Source: Candidatus Pristimantibacillus lignocellulolyticus | GTDB taxonomy: Bacteria > Bacillota > Bacilli > Paenibacillales > Paenibacillaceae | Direction: 5' to 3' | Assembly: GCA_023639215.1 (NCBI GenBank) | Contig: CP097899.1 | Coordinates: 2,667,001-2,731,000, forward strand | Length of the DNA: 64,000 nt | Shown here: piece by piece, positions 18,576 to 27,343 of the stretch | Position numbering within the stretch: position 1 is the first letter of the stretch | Layout of the letters: each line of letters begins with the position of its first letter | The notes under the pieces: generated by a model | Database searches by the model: none | What the model was told of the DNA's origin: nothing | The model's input: the letters and a program-made list of their open reading frames with translations, nothing else | Made by a program: the position numbers and the translations under genes

Positions 18576-20588
18576 TTAACTGCTTGTTAGTTGAGGTATA
18601 GGAATGAATAAAAGATTAAGTGGCATATTACTACCAGGTGGCGCTAGAAACATTAAAAACACTGATTCTTGCTTACTACCAGTACGGTACAGAATACTTG
18701 CTTCTGTTGGGCCTTCTAAATAACTATTCCTCGGCATTATATCTACTATTTCATCGTTAACGAGAAAGGCTCCACCATATTGACCACCTCGAGGATTCAA
18801 TACAATAGCAGTATTTGGAGCAACTTGAAGCTGGAGTTTATATAATACCCCACCATTATCCGAATTAGTTACCGCGTTATCCGTTACAGCGTCAATTCCT
18901 TGTAGCAACTGATCAAAAGCTTTGTCACCTTTGTCGCCAAAAATTAGTTTGTCAGAACCTTTTGCACCTAACACTTTATTTGTTGTAATGTTGCGGTTAC
19001 CATTTTCAAATGTCCCACGAACCTGTTTCGGATCATTAGCACTTTGTTGTAATATTTTAATTGCAGCGAGTTCATCTGTGCGTTGTTCAGTAACCATCAA
19101 TGTGAATTTCAATGGAAGATCTTCAGGTATCGTATATTCAGCATAAAAGGACATCGTTTGATTTGTATGCATTGCACTATTTCCGGCACCAACAAGTTCG
19201 TAAGTTTTTCCAGGTAAAAGTGCTATTTGAGTTGGAGTTAAATTATTCGCTATACTTTGTAGGTAGGATTTAGTAGCTTGTTTACCACCTATTGATACAT
19301 AAGATGAGGGACCGGCTCCAGCGTAATAATTTTGATCCATATAAACAGTTTCTTTATTTTCATTCGTTACCATGAGATGCAACTCTAGATCTTGCTTTGC
19401 ACCATTTTGCTTGTGAACATTAAACCTAACTCTCCCACTGAGTGTATCTGAATAATCAATTGCTGGTCCCATAACAAGCCCTGGACTATTCGTGCGTACA
19501 ATCGTAACATCTTCTGGCGTTATCGTATAAGAAGTAGGAGCAATACGTAAAGCAAGAGCCGAATCGATAGGGAACTTGTTACCGATATCCGTGAAATTTA
19601 GATAGAATTGATCTTTTGTATACAATACTTCATCCAATACAGTAATTTCTTTACTAGCTGTGGAAGTAACGCCGTCTTCATCTACAACGGTTAAAGTAAC
19701 TGTTTTTTCACCAGGAGTAAAGAAAGCGGGCTCGTTACCGGTCCAATTGTTAACTTTAATGGGCGTATCGTCTTTACTTTTATTCGTATATATGACAGGT
19801 TCCCCTAGTTTATAAGTGTTTTTATCTGTCGTGAAAGCAGCGATAGGAGCTTCATTAGGTTTAACTACATATATTTGCACAGAATATGGAAGACTCCAAA
19901 CTCCACGCTCATCTTTTACCCTGCGAGTAAGTGTGTGAAATCCTAGTTCATTATATACCGTTTGTTTGCCAATCCATTCTTCAGCGACAATATCAAAACC
20001 ATAAAGGCTTGATGATAGATCAGAGATTGTGACTACTGTTTGCCCTGCAACGATTTTTTGTTCATTAACTCTGAAATAAGCTTGTGGTGCTGTATCCCAC
20101 GTAAGTGTTATAGTATTTCCACTCACTGATACTTTACTATATGTCATCTCTGCCCAGGTTTTAATAGGTACCATTAAGCTCCCGTCTTTCATGTAGGGCG
20201 CTTCAGGATAATATGTGCGATTGTTTACTGTAGCCTCAGTGGATCCTTGCTTGAATATAATCTTATTACTTTTATTAGAAGCAACAGAAGATTTCGACTT
20301 CGAATCATAACTTACTTTGAAACCGTATAATGTGGCAATAGTTTTGAACGGAATGTAAGAGGTACCCTTAACAACGGTAATAGGTTCTTTGGTTGTTGTC
20401 TTCTCACCATTAAAGAATATATCTTTATTACCTACAGTAAGTACAATTTTGTTTTTTCCTGTTATTACATTATTGGTATCAGCGATAGCTAGCTGAGGAT
20501 TCAACCAACTTGTTGAGCTAGTAAACATTAAGAATATGATTCCGAATAATACTAATCGCCTTGCGCTAGCTTTGAGGGATTTCTTCAT
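18576..20588 (-). CDS. Secreted protein with copper-amine-oxidase-N-like and PKD domains, paralogue B
   Basis: Same length (670 residues) and architecture as its neighbour: signal peptide, copper-amine-oxidase-N-like region with MVPIKTWAEMT, PKD-like unit opening EAPIAAFTTDKNTYKLGEP, and the same C-terminal region ending with NPRGGQYGG and PLNLLFIPIP segments. Similarity is uneven: the middle is nearly identical in DNA while the N-terminal third is more diverged, suggesting duplication followed by partial gene conversion. AAAAGGAG precedes the ATG. It is divergent from the ABC exporter gene at 20855. Function unknown; surface location inferred from the signal peptide and domains. Confidence 0.82.
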   Translation of the reverse strand: MKKSLKASARRLVLFGIIFLMFTSSTSWLNPQLAIADTNNVITGKNKIVLTVGNKDIFFNGEKTTTKEPITVVKGTSYIPFKTIATLYGFKVSYDSKSKSSVASNKSNKIIFKQGSTEATVNNRTYYPEAPYMKDGSLMVPIKTWAEMTYSKVSVSGNTITLTWDTAPQAYFRVNEQKIVAGQTVVTISDLSSSLYGFDIVAEEWIGKQTVYNELGFHTLTRRVKDERGVWSLPYSVQIYVVKPNEAPIAAFTTDKNTYKLGEPVIYTNKSKDDTPIKVNNWTGNEPAFFTPGEKTVTLTVVDEDGVTSTASKEITVLDEVLYTKDQFYLNFTDIGNKFPIDSALALRIAPTSYTITPEDVTIVRTNSPGLVMGPAIDYSDTLSGRVRFNVHKQNGAKQDLELHLMVTNENKETVYMDQNYYAGAGPSSYVSIGGKQATKSYLQSIANNLTPTQIALLPGKTYELVGAGNSAMHTNQTMSFYAEYTIPEDLPLKFTLMVTEQRTDELAAIKILQQSANDPKQVRGTFENGNRNITTNKVLGAKGSDKLIFGDKGDKAFDQLLQGIDAVTDNAVTNSDNGGVLYKLQLQVAPNTAIVLNPRGGQYGGAFLVNDEIVDIMPRNSYLEGPTEASILYRTGSKQESVFLMFLAPPGSNMPLNLLFIPIPQLTSS

Positions 20589-20854
20589 ACTGTCACTCCT
20601 TTTTCATACAGTTAGGAATTATATAAATTTACCAATTAACCTTTATCCTTACAGTAAGACGATTCAATCTACACAATAGTTGCGGCGTTATGACTTCAAT
20701 ACAAAAAATATAATATTGGTCTGAATATTGCTGACGTTGAAGGCGGATTCTTGTAGACTAAACAATAACGACTTTCTGTAGAGTGGATTGCACTCAAATA
20801 AATATTGATCTATACTGTGTTATTAGTGATGATGTGAAGGGAAAGAGGTACTAG

Positions 20855-22570
20855 ATGATTAGACGATTTTTCAGTTACTATAAGCCTTATACCCGTCTAT
20901 TTCTAATCGATTTTGGATGTGCAGTTATAGCAGGTTTACTAGAGTTAGCTTTTCCGCTAGCGATTAATGTATTTATTGATGAATTATTGCCCAATGAAGA
21001 CTGGAATCTCATAGTCTGGGTTTCTATTGCGTTATTATTGCTTTATGCACTTAATACGTTTTTAAATTATATTGTGAATTATTGGGGACACATGCTTGGC
21101 ATTAGCATTGAAACGGATATGAGGCGAAAGTTATTTGCTCATATTCAGAAATTATCATTCCGCTTTTTTGATAATACGAAGACAGGTCATCTGATTGGAA
21201 GATTGACCAACGATATGAACATGATTGGTGAAGTCGCCCATCATGGACCTGAGGATTTATTTATTGCTGTGATGACACTAGTAGGTGCATTTATTTTTAT
21301 GCTATTTCTTAACTGGAAACTAGCGTTGCTTACCTTTATTATTGTGCCATTTATTATTGTTGTTGTGATCTATTTCAATAAGAAAATGACAAAAGCAATT
21401 CAGCAACTCTATAACGATATTGGTGACTTTAATGCGCGCATTGAAGAAAATGTAGGTGGTATACGAGTAGTTAAAGCTTTCTCCAATGAGAAGTTTGAAG
21501 AAGAACAATTTGAAGTAAATAATAAGCGTTTCCGGTTGACAAAATTATCGTCGTACAAGCTTATTGCCAAAAATGGTTCTATTAGTTATATGATGATGAG
21601 ATTAGTTACATTATTCGTTTTGGTGTTTGGAACTTGGTTTGTTTTAAGGGGAGAAATGTCCAATGGTGATTTTGTTGGATTTATTTTATTGACAAATGTA
21701 TTCTTCAAACCTATTGAAAAAATTAATGCTATTATCGAGAGTTATCCGCAAGGAATAGCTGGATTCAAGCGGTATATCGAACTACTAGATACGAATCCCG
21801 ATGTAGCAGATGCACCTGATGCCATAACACTCTACAAGATGAACGAGAAAATAGAATTCAATGATGTGTCATTTGGTTACGATGGGAAGCAAACGATACT
21901 TAACCATATAGATCTAACGATCACTAAAGGAGAGACGATCGCTTTTGTTGGACCATCTGGCGCAGGGAAAACAACAATCTGTAGCTTACTTCCGAGATTC
22001 TACGATGTAGATAATGGTTCAATTTGTATCGATGGAATAGATATTCGTCAGTTTACACAAGATTCATTACGCAAACAAATCGGAATTGTACAACAAGACG
22101 TATTTCTATTTTCAGGTACGATTAGGGAAAATATTAAGTATGGTCAATTAGATGCTGATGATGATGCAGTGTGGGAAGCGGCGCGTCGTGCTAAGTTAGA
22201 ACAATTGATCGAAGGACAAGAGCATGGATTAGATACTATTATTGGTGAACGTGGAGTGAAACTTTCAGGTGGTCAGAAGCAAAGATTAGCGATTGCACGT
22301 ATGTTCCTCAAAAATCCACCAATATTAATATTAGATGAAGCAACGTCGGCGCTAGATACGGAAACCGAATTAGCAATTCAAGAATCGTTAGCGGAGTTAT
22401 CGAAAGGTAGAACGACGCTTATTATTGCTCATAGATTAGCTACCATTAAGGATGCAGACCGTATTGTTGTTGTAACGGAAGAAGGAATAACTGAACAAGG
22501 TAGTCATGAGGCACTTGTTGCTCAAGATGGAGTATATCGTCGCTTGCATCTCGCTCAATTCGGTGGATAA
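20855..22570 (+). CDS. ABC exporter, fused membrane and ATPase domains (MsbA/LmrA type)
   Basis: Homodimeric-type exporter half of 571 residues. The membrane domain (about 1-310) has six hydrophobic segments. The ATPase domain (about 330-571) shows Walker A GPSGAGKTT near 366, Q-loop QQDVFLFSG, signature VKLSGGQKQR near 470, Walker B ILILDEATSALD near 490 and H-loop IAHRLAT. All catalytic residues look intact. AAAGAGG precedes the ATG. It stands alone between a divergent stalk-protein gene and a terminator, so no partner or substrate is indicated; lipid or drug export is typical for the family. Confidence 0.92.
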   Translation: MIRRFFSYYKPYTRLFLIDFGCAVIAGLLELAFPLAINVFIDELLPNEDWNLIVWVSIALLLLYALNTFLNYIVNYWGHMLGISIETDMRRKLFAHIQKLSFRFFDNTKTGHLIGRLTNDMNMIGEVAHHGPEDLFIAVMTLVGAFIFMLFLNWKLALLTFIIVPFIIVVVIYFNKKMTKAIQQLYNDIGDFNARIEENVGGIRVVKAFSNEKFEEEQFEVNNKRFRLTKLSSYKLIAKNGSISYMMMRLVTLFVLVFGTWFVLRGEMSNGDFVGFILLTNVFFKPIEKINAIIESYPQGIAGFKRYIELLDTNPDVADAPDAITLYKMNEKIEFNDVSFGYDGKQTILNHIDLTITKGETIAFVGPSGAGKTTICSLLPRFYDVDNGSICIDGIDIRQFTQDSLRKQIGIVQQDVFLFSGTIRENIKYGQLDADDDAVWEAARRAKLEQLIEGQEHGLDTIIGERGVKLSGGQKQRLAIARMFLKNPPILILDEATSALDTETELAIQESLAELSKGRTTLIIAHRLATIKDADRIVVVTEEGITEQGSHEALVAQDGVYRRLHLAQFGG

Positions 22571-22582
22571 TATCAAACTAAT

Positions 22583-22629
22583 AAAAGGCTGTTACTTAGT
22601 AGTTATTTGCTACTAGATAACAGCCTTTT
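22583..22629. terminator. Bidirectional terminator
   Basis: AAAAGGCTGTTA and TAACAGCCTTTT with an inner CTTAGTAG/CTACTAG stem form a long hairpin between the exporter and the converging deacetylase gene. Confidence 0.88.
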
Positions 22630-22679
22630 ATATTAATAAATATGATTCAAAAAGTGCTAATTTCTTTTTAATTGGACCC

Positions 22680-23528
22680 TTACTGTCTCTTAATAAGTTT
22701 CAACAAATCTTCGCCACTAATTCTAGATAAACCAGCGTTAACGCGATGATATACAGCTGTTTCTTCCTGTTTAGAGCCCTTAGATTGATTGATGCCCTTT
22801 TTAATATTGAATGTGTGATCAATTCCAAGTTCTTTGGTTATTACAAGTAATTCATCGTCGTAGCGTCCGTAAGGGAATGCGACAATATTGGGTTGTTCAC
22901 CTAATTCTTTTACAAGTAGTTTATGTGCAGCGGTTAGATCACTTTTTATGCGACCGATATATTGTTCTTCGGTTTCATTTTCCTTCAAACTAGTTAAAGC
23001 TGCGTGATTATTCTCTCCCGGATCAAGATAGAGGTGATGATTATATGTATGGCTATAGAAACTTTGGCCATATTGCTCCATCTCACGCATTTGATCCCAA
23101 GTGAGATGTGGAAGTGCTCGTTCATTTGGTTCGTCTGTTAGTTTTACAATAATAAAGTTAGTAGCAGGCAAGTTGTGTTTCTTCAATATAGGATATGCGA
23201 TGCTATAATAATCCTCATATCCATCATCAAAGGTAATGAGGACGGATTTCTTATCAAGTACAAGATTACCTTCCATGTAATCTACATACTGGTCCATTGA
23301 TATGACATCATAATCTGAAGCGGCTAATGCTGCCATCTGCTCTTCGAATACTTCTGCATTAATAATTTTCGGGTCCTTACTATAACCAAAATCATGATAC
23401 ATTAAGACGACGACACCTTCATCATGCCCCCGGAAATATTTATAAACTGATATTGCTGAAATGGCTACGAAAATAAGCAATAAAATAATGATATATCTGT
23501 ACTTTCTCAACGGTCTTCCCCCATACAT
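22680..23528 (-). CDS. Membrane-anchored polysaccharide deacetylase (IcaB/PgaB-like)
   Basis: Cell-surface carbohydrate esterase 4 enzyme of 282 residues. One transmembrane anchor lies at about residues 12-30. The NodB domain shows VVVLMYHDFG, LITFDDGYEDYY (catalytic and metal Asp), SHTYNHH (metal His pair) and the AFPYGRYDDE strand. The short domain with a YHDFG start resembles enzymes that deacetylate poly-GlcNAc or peptidoglycan. The ATG is used here; an in-frame TTG 18 bases downstream (23510) has a better placed GGGGGAAG site and may be the true start. It is unlike the other deacetylase at 15386, which is secreted rather than anchored. Confidence 0.86.
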   Translation of the reverse strand: MYGGRPLRKYRYIIILLLIFVAISAISVYKYFRGHDEGVVVLMYHDFGYSKDPKIINAEVFEEQMAALAASDYDVISMDQYVDYMEGNLVLDKKSVLITFDDGYEDYYSIAYPILKKHNLPATNFIIVKLTDEPNERALPHLTWDQMREMEQYGQSFYSHTYNHHLYLDPGENNHAALTSLKENETEEQYIGRIKSDLTAAHKLLVKELGEQPNIVAFPYGRYDDELLVITKELGIDHTFNIKKGINQSKGSKQEETAVYHRVNAGLSRISGEDLLKLIKRQ

Positions 23529-23689
23529 ATGATGATTTATAGATAAGTAAGTTAGTAAATAAAATACATATACACTATAAGACGATTAAAGCTATAAAAA
23601 AGTTACATTGCTATTGTACTACAGTTAGATTGCGATTCAATATAGAAATAAGGAAAATTATGCACAAAATATAGAATATGATTTTAACA

Positions 23690-23738
23690 AACAAAAAGGT
23701 AAGTTTTGGTGCTACACCCCAAAACTTACCTTTTTGTT
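23690..23738 (-). terminator. Terminator of the superoxide dismutase gene
   Basis: AACAAAAAGGTAAGTTTTGG pairs perfectly over 20 bp with its complement around a 9-base loop. The right arm reaches the stop codon, so it acts directly after translation ends on the minus strand. Confidence 0.9.
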
Positions 23739-24265
23739 TACTTACTAATGACTCCACATGCAATACGAGCTCCAGAATTACCTGCTGGATCGGTAACATA
23801 GTCATCTGCATCTGCATGTATAACAAGTGAAGTGCCTTTCTTTTTAAGTAAGGAGTTGGCTTCGCCTTTTTTTAATGTAACAACGCTAGTAACGAGTTCT
23901 ACATCGATTGTGCCATCGCTGGATACTTCGATATTTGGTAAATCACCATTATGAAATCCTTTTGGATTGTCGAATCCATGTTGATGATTAATCGGATTGA
24001 AGTGTCCTCCAGCAGATTTGAAGTCAGGCGGATCACATTGTCCATTTTCATGAATATGAATACCATGTACACCAGGAGTTAATTGAGTTGCTTGTACATG
24101 AATTCTTACGTTTTCATTATCTTGAACAAAGCTTGCTGTCCCGATATTCTTTCCTTCTGTATTAATGATGGATACGATAATTTTTTTATCCTTCGCACTG
24201 ACGATTGTGGCATTGAGATTCAGACTCATCATAAGAAATGAGAGCCCAATTAATAGCATTTTCAT
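23738..24265 (-). CDS. Exported Cu/Zn superoxide dismutase-family protein
   Basis: Extracytoplasmic protein of 175 residues with a signal peptide (cleavage near VSA) and no lipobox. The ligand set appears complete: the copper His pair in GIHIHENGQC, bridging and zinc His residues in AGGHFNPINHQHG and FHNGDLPN with its Asp, copper His in LVIHADADD, and the active-site Arg in GARIACGVI. The disulphide Cys residues also remain. Bacillus subtilis YojM, by contrast, is reported to lack copper ligands, so this copy may be enzymatically active. GGAGGG precedes the internal ATG used here, four codons into the longer frame. It stands alone. Confidence 0.9.
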   Translation of the reverse strand: MKMLLIGLSFLMMSLNLNATIVSAKDKKIIVSIINTEGKNIGTASFVQDNENVRIHVQATQLTPGVHGIHIHENGQCDPPDFKSAGGHFNPINHQHGFDNPKGFHNGDLPNIEVSSDGTIDVELVTSVVTLKKGEANSLLKKKGTSLVIHADADDYVTDPAGNSGARIACGVISK

Positions 24266-24576
24266 ATAACCCTCCATGTATATAGAAAATCTTAAGTTGT
24301 TTACTTATTTTACCCAATGAGACAACTAATATTCGTAATAGACTTGGAATGATGACTCGGAATGATTAGCTATGAATATTATGTTATAAACAGGTAGTTT
24401 TAATGATTAATAACTTGTGAATGTCAGTAAATTAATAATCTGAACAAGTTGTATTTCAACTTACTCCCCTCTATTTACTTTGTGTTAGATAATTTGACGA
24501 TGTAAGCGCTAAAACGAACGTTTTTTCTGAAGTTGATTGGAATATTCGGGAATTAGCAGGAATAAAGTAAGATTAG
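24266..24576. other. Intergenic stretch, no gene seen
   Basis: No supported coding sequence or RNA gene. It is AT-rich and lies between divergent genes. ATGTAAGCGCTAAAA at about 24503 resembles a cre site with one key mismatch and is followed by AAAACGAACGTTTT, a short imperfect palindrome; neither is strong enough to call. Confidence 0.4.
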
Positions 24577-24606
24577 TTGACATACTTTGGTTAAAAGTAG
24601 TAAAAT
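24577..24606 (+). promoter_or_regulatory. Sigma-A promoter of the ATP-grasp operon
   Basis: TTGACA at 24577-24582 and TAAAAT at 24601-24606 are 18 bases apart. Transcription would start near 24613, leaving a leader of about 95 nt. Confidence 0.72.
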
Positions 24607-24708
24607 CTAGGTAATTAATTAAATGATCTGAATATTTTGTTAAGTTAAATAACATAAAACTTACATGTTAAGGATCGTTCAGGTTGGAAACTTCAGGAGG
24701 TGGTCGAT

Positions 24709-26166
24709 ATGTCGATGGCCAAAAAGCAAGATCAGTTTTCTTATGATGCAAAATCGTTTTATGATGAGATGTTCGAAGCCAATGGAAAGGTGAGATCACA
24801 TTATAAATCCATCTTCGAGCAGTTTTCGAGTATGAGCTTAACCAATCAAGCTGCTAGACAGCAAGCATTACAACAACGAATGGTTGAGGAAGGAATCACT
24901 TTCACACTGTATCAAACTGATCAGAAAGAACCTCTTGAACGAACGATTCCATTTGATTATATTCCCAGAGTTATTGCAAAATCAGAGTGGGATGTTGTAG
25001 ATCGAGGATTACGTCAAAGAGTGCAGGCATTAAATGCATTCATTCACGATATATATCACGATATGAACATTATTAAAGATGGTATTATCCCACGTCGATT
25101 AGTTGTATCGAATACGTATTATCGTCCTGAGATGGTTGGAATAGATGTGCCAGGAGGAGTATATATTACTTCATCAGGCATTGATCTCATTCGAGATGAA
25201 AAGGGAGAATATTTTGTGCTTGAGGATAATCTACGATCTCCATCGGGCTTTTCTTACTTGTTCAAAGGCAGAGCATTAATGAGAGAATTATTTCATGATC
25301 TCTACTTGAAAAATTCGGTGGTCGATATTGAGCGAAGCTTAAATGCTTTTCTTAGCTCACTTCGTAGTATCTCGCCTAATGGTAAGAAGGATCCCGTTAT
25401 TGCCTTGCTAAGTCCAGGAGCATTCAATTCAGCATACTTTGAACATACCTTTCTAGCTCAGCAAATGGGTATTCATCTTGTCGAAGGTCGCGATCTAGTT
25501 TACAAAGATCATAAGATCTATATTAGAAATCTAGATGGATTGAAGCAAGTTGACGTCATCTATAGACGCATTGATGATGATTATCTTGATCCGCTTGCAT
25601 TCAATGCTGATTCTGTCCTTGGCGTACCTGGATTGATGAATGCTTACCGCGCAGGGAACATAGGTATAGCCAATGCACCAGGCACAGGGGTTGCAGATGA
25701 TAAGGCGATATACGCTTATGTACCTGATATGATTCGCTATTACCTACATGAAGAGCCGATCATTCGCAATGTACCTACGTATATATTAAGCCGTAAAGAA
25801 GACCGAGAGTATGTGTTGGATCATTTGAAAGAGCTTGTCGTAAAAGAAACTTCACTCTCAGGTGGTTATGGCATGTTGATCGGTCCTGCGGCGAGTCAAT
25901 CAGAGATCGACTGTTTTGCTAAAGCGATCAAAGAAAATCCAGATCGATATGTTGCACAAACGACAATGAATCTATCTCGATCGCCCATTATGAAAGATGG
26001 CATCATGACTCCGAGACACATTGATTTGCGAGGATTCGTGTTGAAAGGAACGGAGTCACATGTTATACCAGGTGGATTGACGAGGGTGGCGCTAGTAGAA
26101 GGCTCATTGGTCGTTAACTCTTCGCAAGGAGGAGGAGTCAAGGATACATGGGTACTCAGCAAGTAG
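24709..26166 (+). CDS. Circularly permuted ATP-grasp protein (DUF404/DUF407 type)
   Basis: Predicted cytosolic ligase-like protein of 485 residues. The circularly permuted ATP-grasp family is recognised by segments such as VIAKSEWDVVDRGLRQRVQA, the VLEDNLRSPSGFSYL stretch and KETSLSGGYGMLIGPA, which form the nucleotide site in this family, and RHIDLRGFVL near the end. ATG at 24709 sits 8 bases after AGGAGG; an in-frame GTG overlaps that site. In many bacteria this gene is followed by an alpha-E protein and a transglutaminase-like protein, exactly as here. A peptide-forming role for the set has been proposed; the reaction is not established. Three tandem leader repeats follow the stop directly. 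Confidence 0.9.
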   Translation: MSMAKKQDQFSYDAKSFYDEMFEANGKVRSHYKSIFEQFSSMSLTNQAARQQALQQRMVEEGITFTLYQTDQKEPLERTIPFDYIPRVIAKSEWDVVDRGLRQRVQALNAFIHDIYHDMNIIKDGIIPRRLVVSNTYYRPEMVGIDVPGGVYITSSGIDLIRDEKGEYFVLEDNLRSPSGFSYLFKGRALMRELFHDLYLKNSVVDIERSLNAFLSSLRSISPNGKKDPVIALLSPGAFNSAYFEHTFLAQQMGIHLVEGRDLVYKDHKIYIRNLDGLKQVDVIYRRIDDDYLDPLAFNADSVLGVPGLMNAYRAGNIGIANAPGTGVADDKAIYAYVPDMIRYYLHEEPIIRNVPTYILSRKEDREYVLDHLKELVVKETSLSGGYGMLIGPAASQSEIDCFAKAIKENPDRYVAQTTMNLSRSPIMKDGIMTPRHIDLRGFVLKGTESHVIPGGLTRVALVEGSLVVNSSQGGGVKDTWVLSK

Positions 26167-26358
26167 GCTTACGATGTAACTTTTCATTGCGGGGAAGTAC
26201 ATCTAAAAAGTCATGAAAAGTTAGGTTAATGCTTACGATGTAACTTTTCATTGCGGGGAAGTACATCTAAAAAGTCATGAAAAGTTAGGTTAATGCTTTC
26301 GATGTAACTTTTCATTGCGGGGAAGTACATCTAAGCAGTTATGAAAAGTTTTGGGAGG
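26167..26358 (+). repeat. Three tandem 64-bp copies of the leader element before the alpha-E gene
   Basis: Copies begin at 26167, 26231 and 26295 with an exact 64-base period and near-identical sequence. The first starts on the base after the ATP-grasp stop codon. Each has CTTACGATG or CTTTCGATG, AACTTTTCAT, GGGGAAGTACATC and ATGAAAAGTT. Only the last runs into GGGAGGG, the ribosome site of the alpha-E gene. AACTTTTCAT can pair with ATGAAAAGTT (10 bp), while GATGTAACTT can pair with AAGTACATC, so the two helices compete or form a pseudoknot. Single relatives precede four other genes in this window. Confidence 0.85.
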
Positions 26359-26365
26359 GATTATT

Positions 26366-27343
26366 ATGCTTAATCGGACGGCAGAGGCTTTGTTTTGGAT
26401 TGGAAGATATATGGAGCGGGTAGAAAATCATGCGAGGCTGATTGATGTTTACTACCATCTGCAACAAGATGAATTTAATAAGGGAAGTAATCACTCCAAC
26501 GATAATGATAAATGGATGCGTATTGTTGATGCATTAGGTAGCCGCACTATGTATGAGCAAAGTTATAAGGAATACAATGAGCAACTTGTGCTGTTCTATG
26601 CAACATTGGATCGCGACAACATGAATTCATTAGTTTCATGTGTTAGTCATGCACGTAACAATTTACGGACATTACGTGAGCAAGCTCCAACAGAAATGTG
26701 GGATGTCATGAATAGCTTCTATTTGTGGCTAAGGGAACAGCAAGCGGATGGTTTATTGCATGAGTCCCCTCATCAATTTCTTGGACAAATCAAAAATTGG
26801 AGCAATATGTTCGCTGGCTGTATTCACTCCGTAATGTCGAGACAGAATGAATGGTACTTTATTGAGTGCGGCCGCTATTTGGAACGTTCAGAAAATACGC
26901 TTCGTATTCTTTGTACAGTTGAAGGATACGCATGTAAAGCAAACGCCCTCCAAACAGATAGTTATTCTTATTTACAAGCAGTATTAAAATCAGTAAGTGG
27001 GTATCAGACTTATAGACGTCAATATGCAGATCGAATTACTGTACCTGAAATATTTGAATTCGTCATTATGAACCCAACTTTCCCACGCTCCATACACTTC
27101 GCTTTTCATCAACTAGTGTTAAATATTCGTTCGTTGGAACTATACGATAAGCCATTAAAGGTAGCGCACGATCGAATCGTTAGAAAGTTAAGTAAGATGA
27201 TAGCAGAACTTGATTGTCTAGAAGTGAATGAAATATACAATGAGGATGAAGAGAAGCTAACAGCACAATTATTGCAATCCTGTCAGTGGATTGGTGATGA
27301 ATTTGCGCAAACCTTTTTTCTTATTGGGGAGGTCAGTGCATGA
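26366..27343 (+). CDS. Alpha-E domain protein (DUF403)
   Basis: All-helical cytosolic protein of 325 residues; the family is named for its alpha-helical content and has no known catalytic motif. The N-terminus LNRTAEALFWIGRYMERVEN, an internal YFIECGRYLERSENTLR echo of it, and NPTFPRSIHFAFHQL are family landmarks. The ATG at 26366 follows GGGAGGG by 8 bases; the TTG at 26351 lies before it. It is preceded by three leader repeats and overlaps the transglutaminase gene by four bases, so the two are co-translated. It probably forms a complex or pathway with the ATP-grasp and transglutaminase-like proteins; that is inferred from conserved linkage. Confidence 0.9.
   Translation: MLNRTAEALFWIGRYMERVENHARLIDVYYHLQQDEFNKGSNHSNDNDKWMRIVDALGSRTMYEQSYKEYNEQLVLFYATLDRDNMNSLVSCVSHARNNLRTLREQAPTEMWDVMNSFYLWLREQQADGLLHESPHQFLGQIKNWSNMFAGCIHSVMSRQNEWYFIECGRYLERSENTLRILCTVEGYACKANALQTDSYSYLQAVLKSVSGYQTYRRQYADRITVPEIFEFVIMNPTFPRSIHFAFHQLVLNIRSLELYDKPLKVAHDRIVRKLSKMIAELDCLEVNEIYNEDEEKLTAQLLQSCQWIGDEFAQTFFLIGEVSA

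Noticed and set aside
23611..23826. 71-residue minus-strand frame
   Set aside because: It runs through the dismutase terminator and overlaps its coding sequence out of frame.
24503..24517. cre site upstream of the ATP-grasp gene
   Set aside because: ATGTAAGCGCTAAAA lacks the conserved C near the end and lies about 60 bases before the promoter.
26167..26350. CRISPR array, because of regularly spaced repeats
   Set aside because: The 64-bp unit repeats entirely, without unique spacers, and copies end in a ribosome site; no cas genes.
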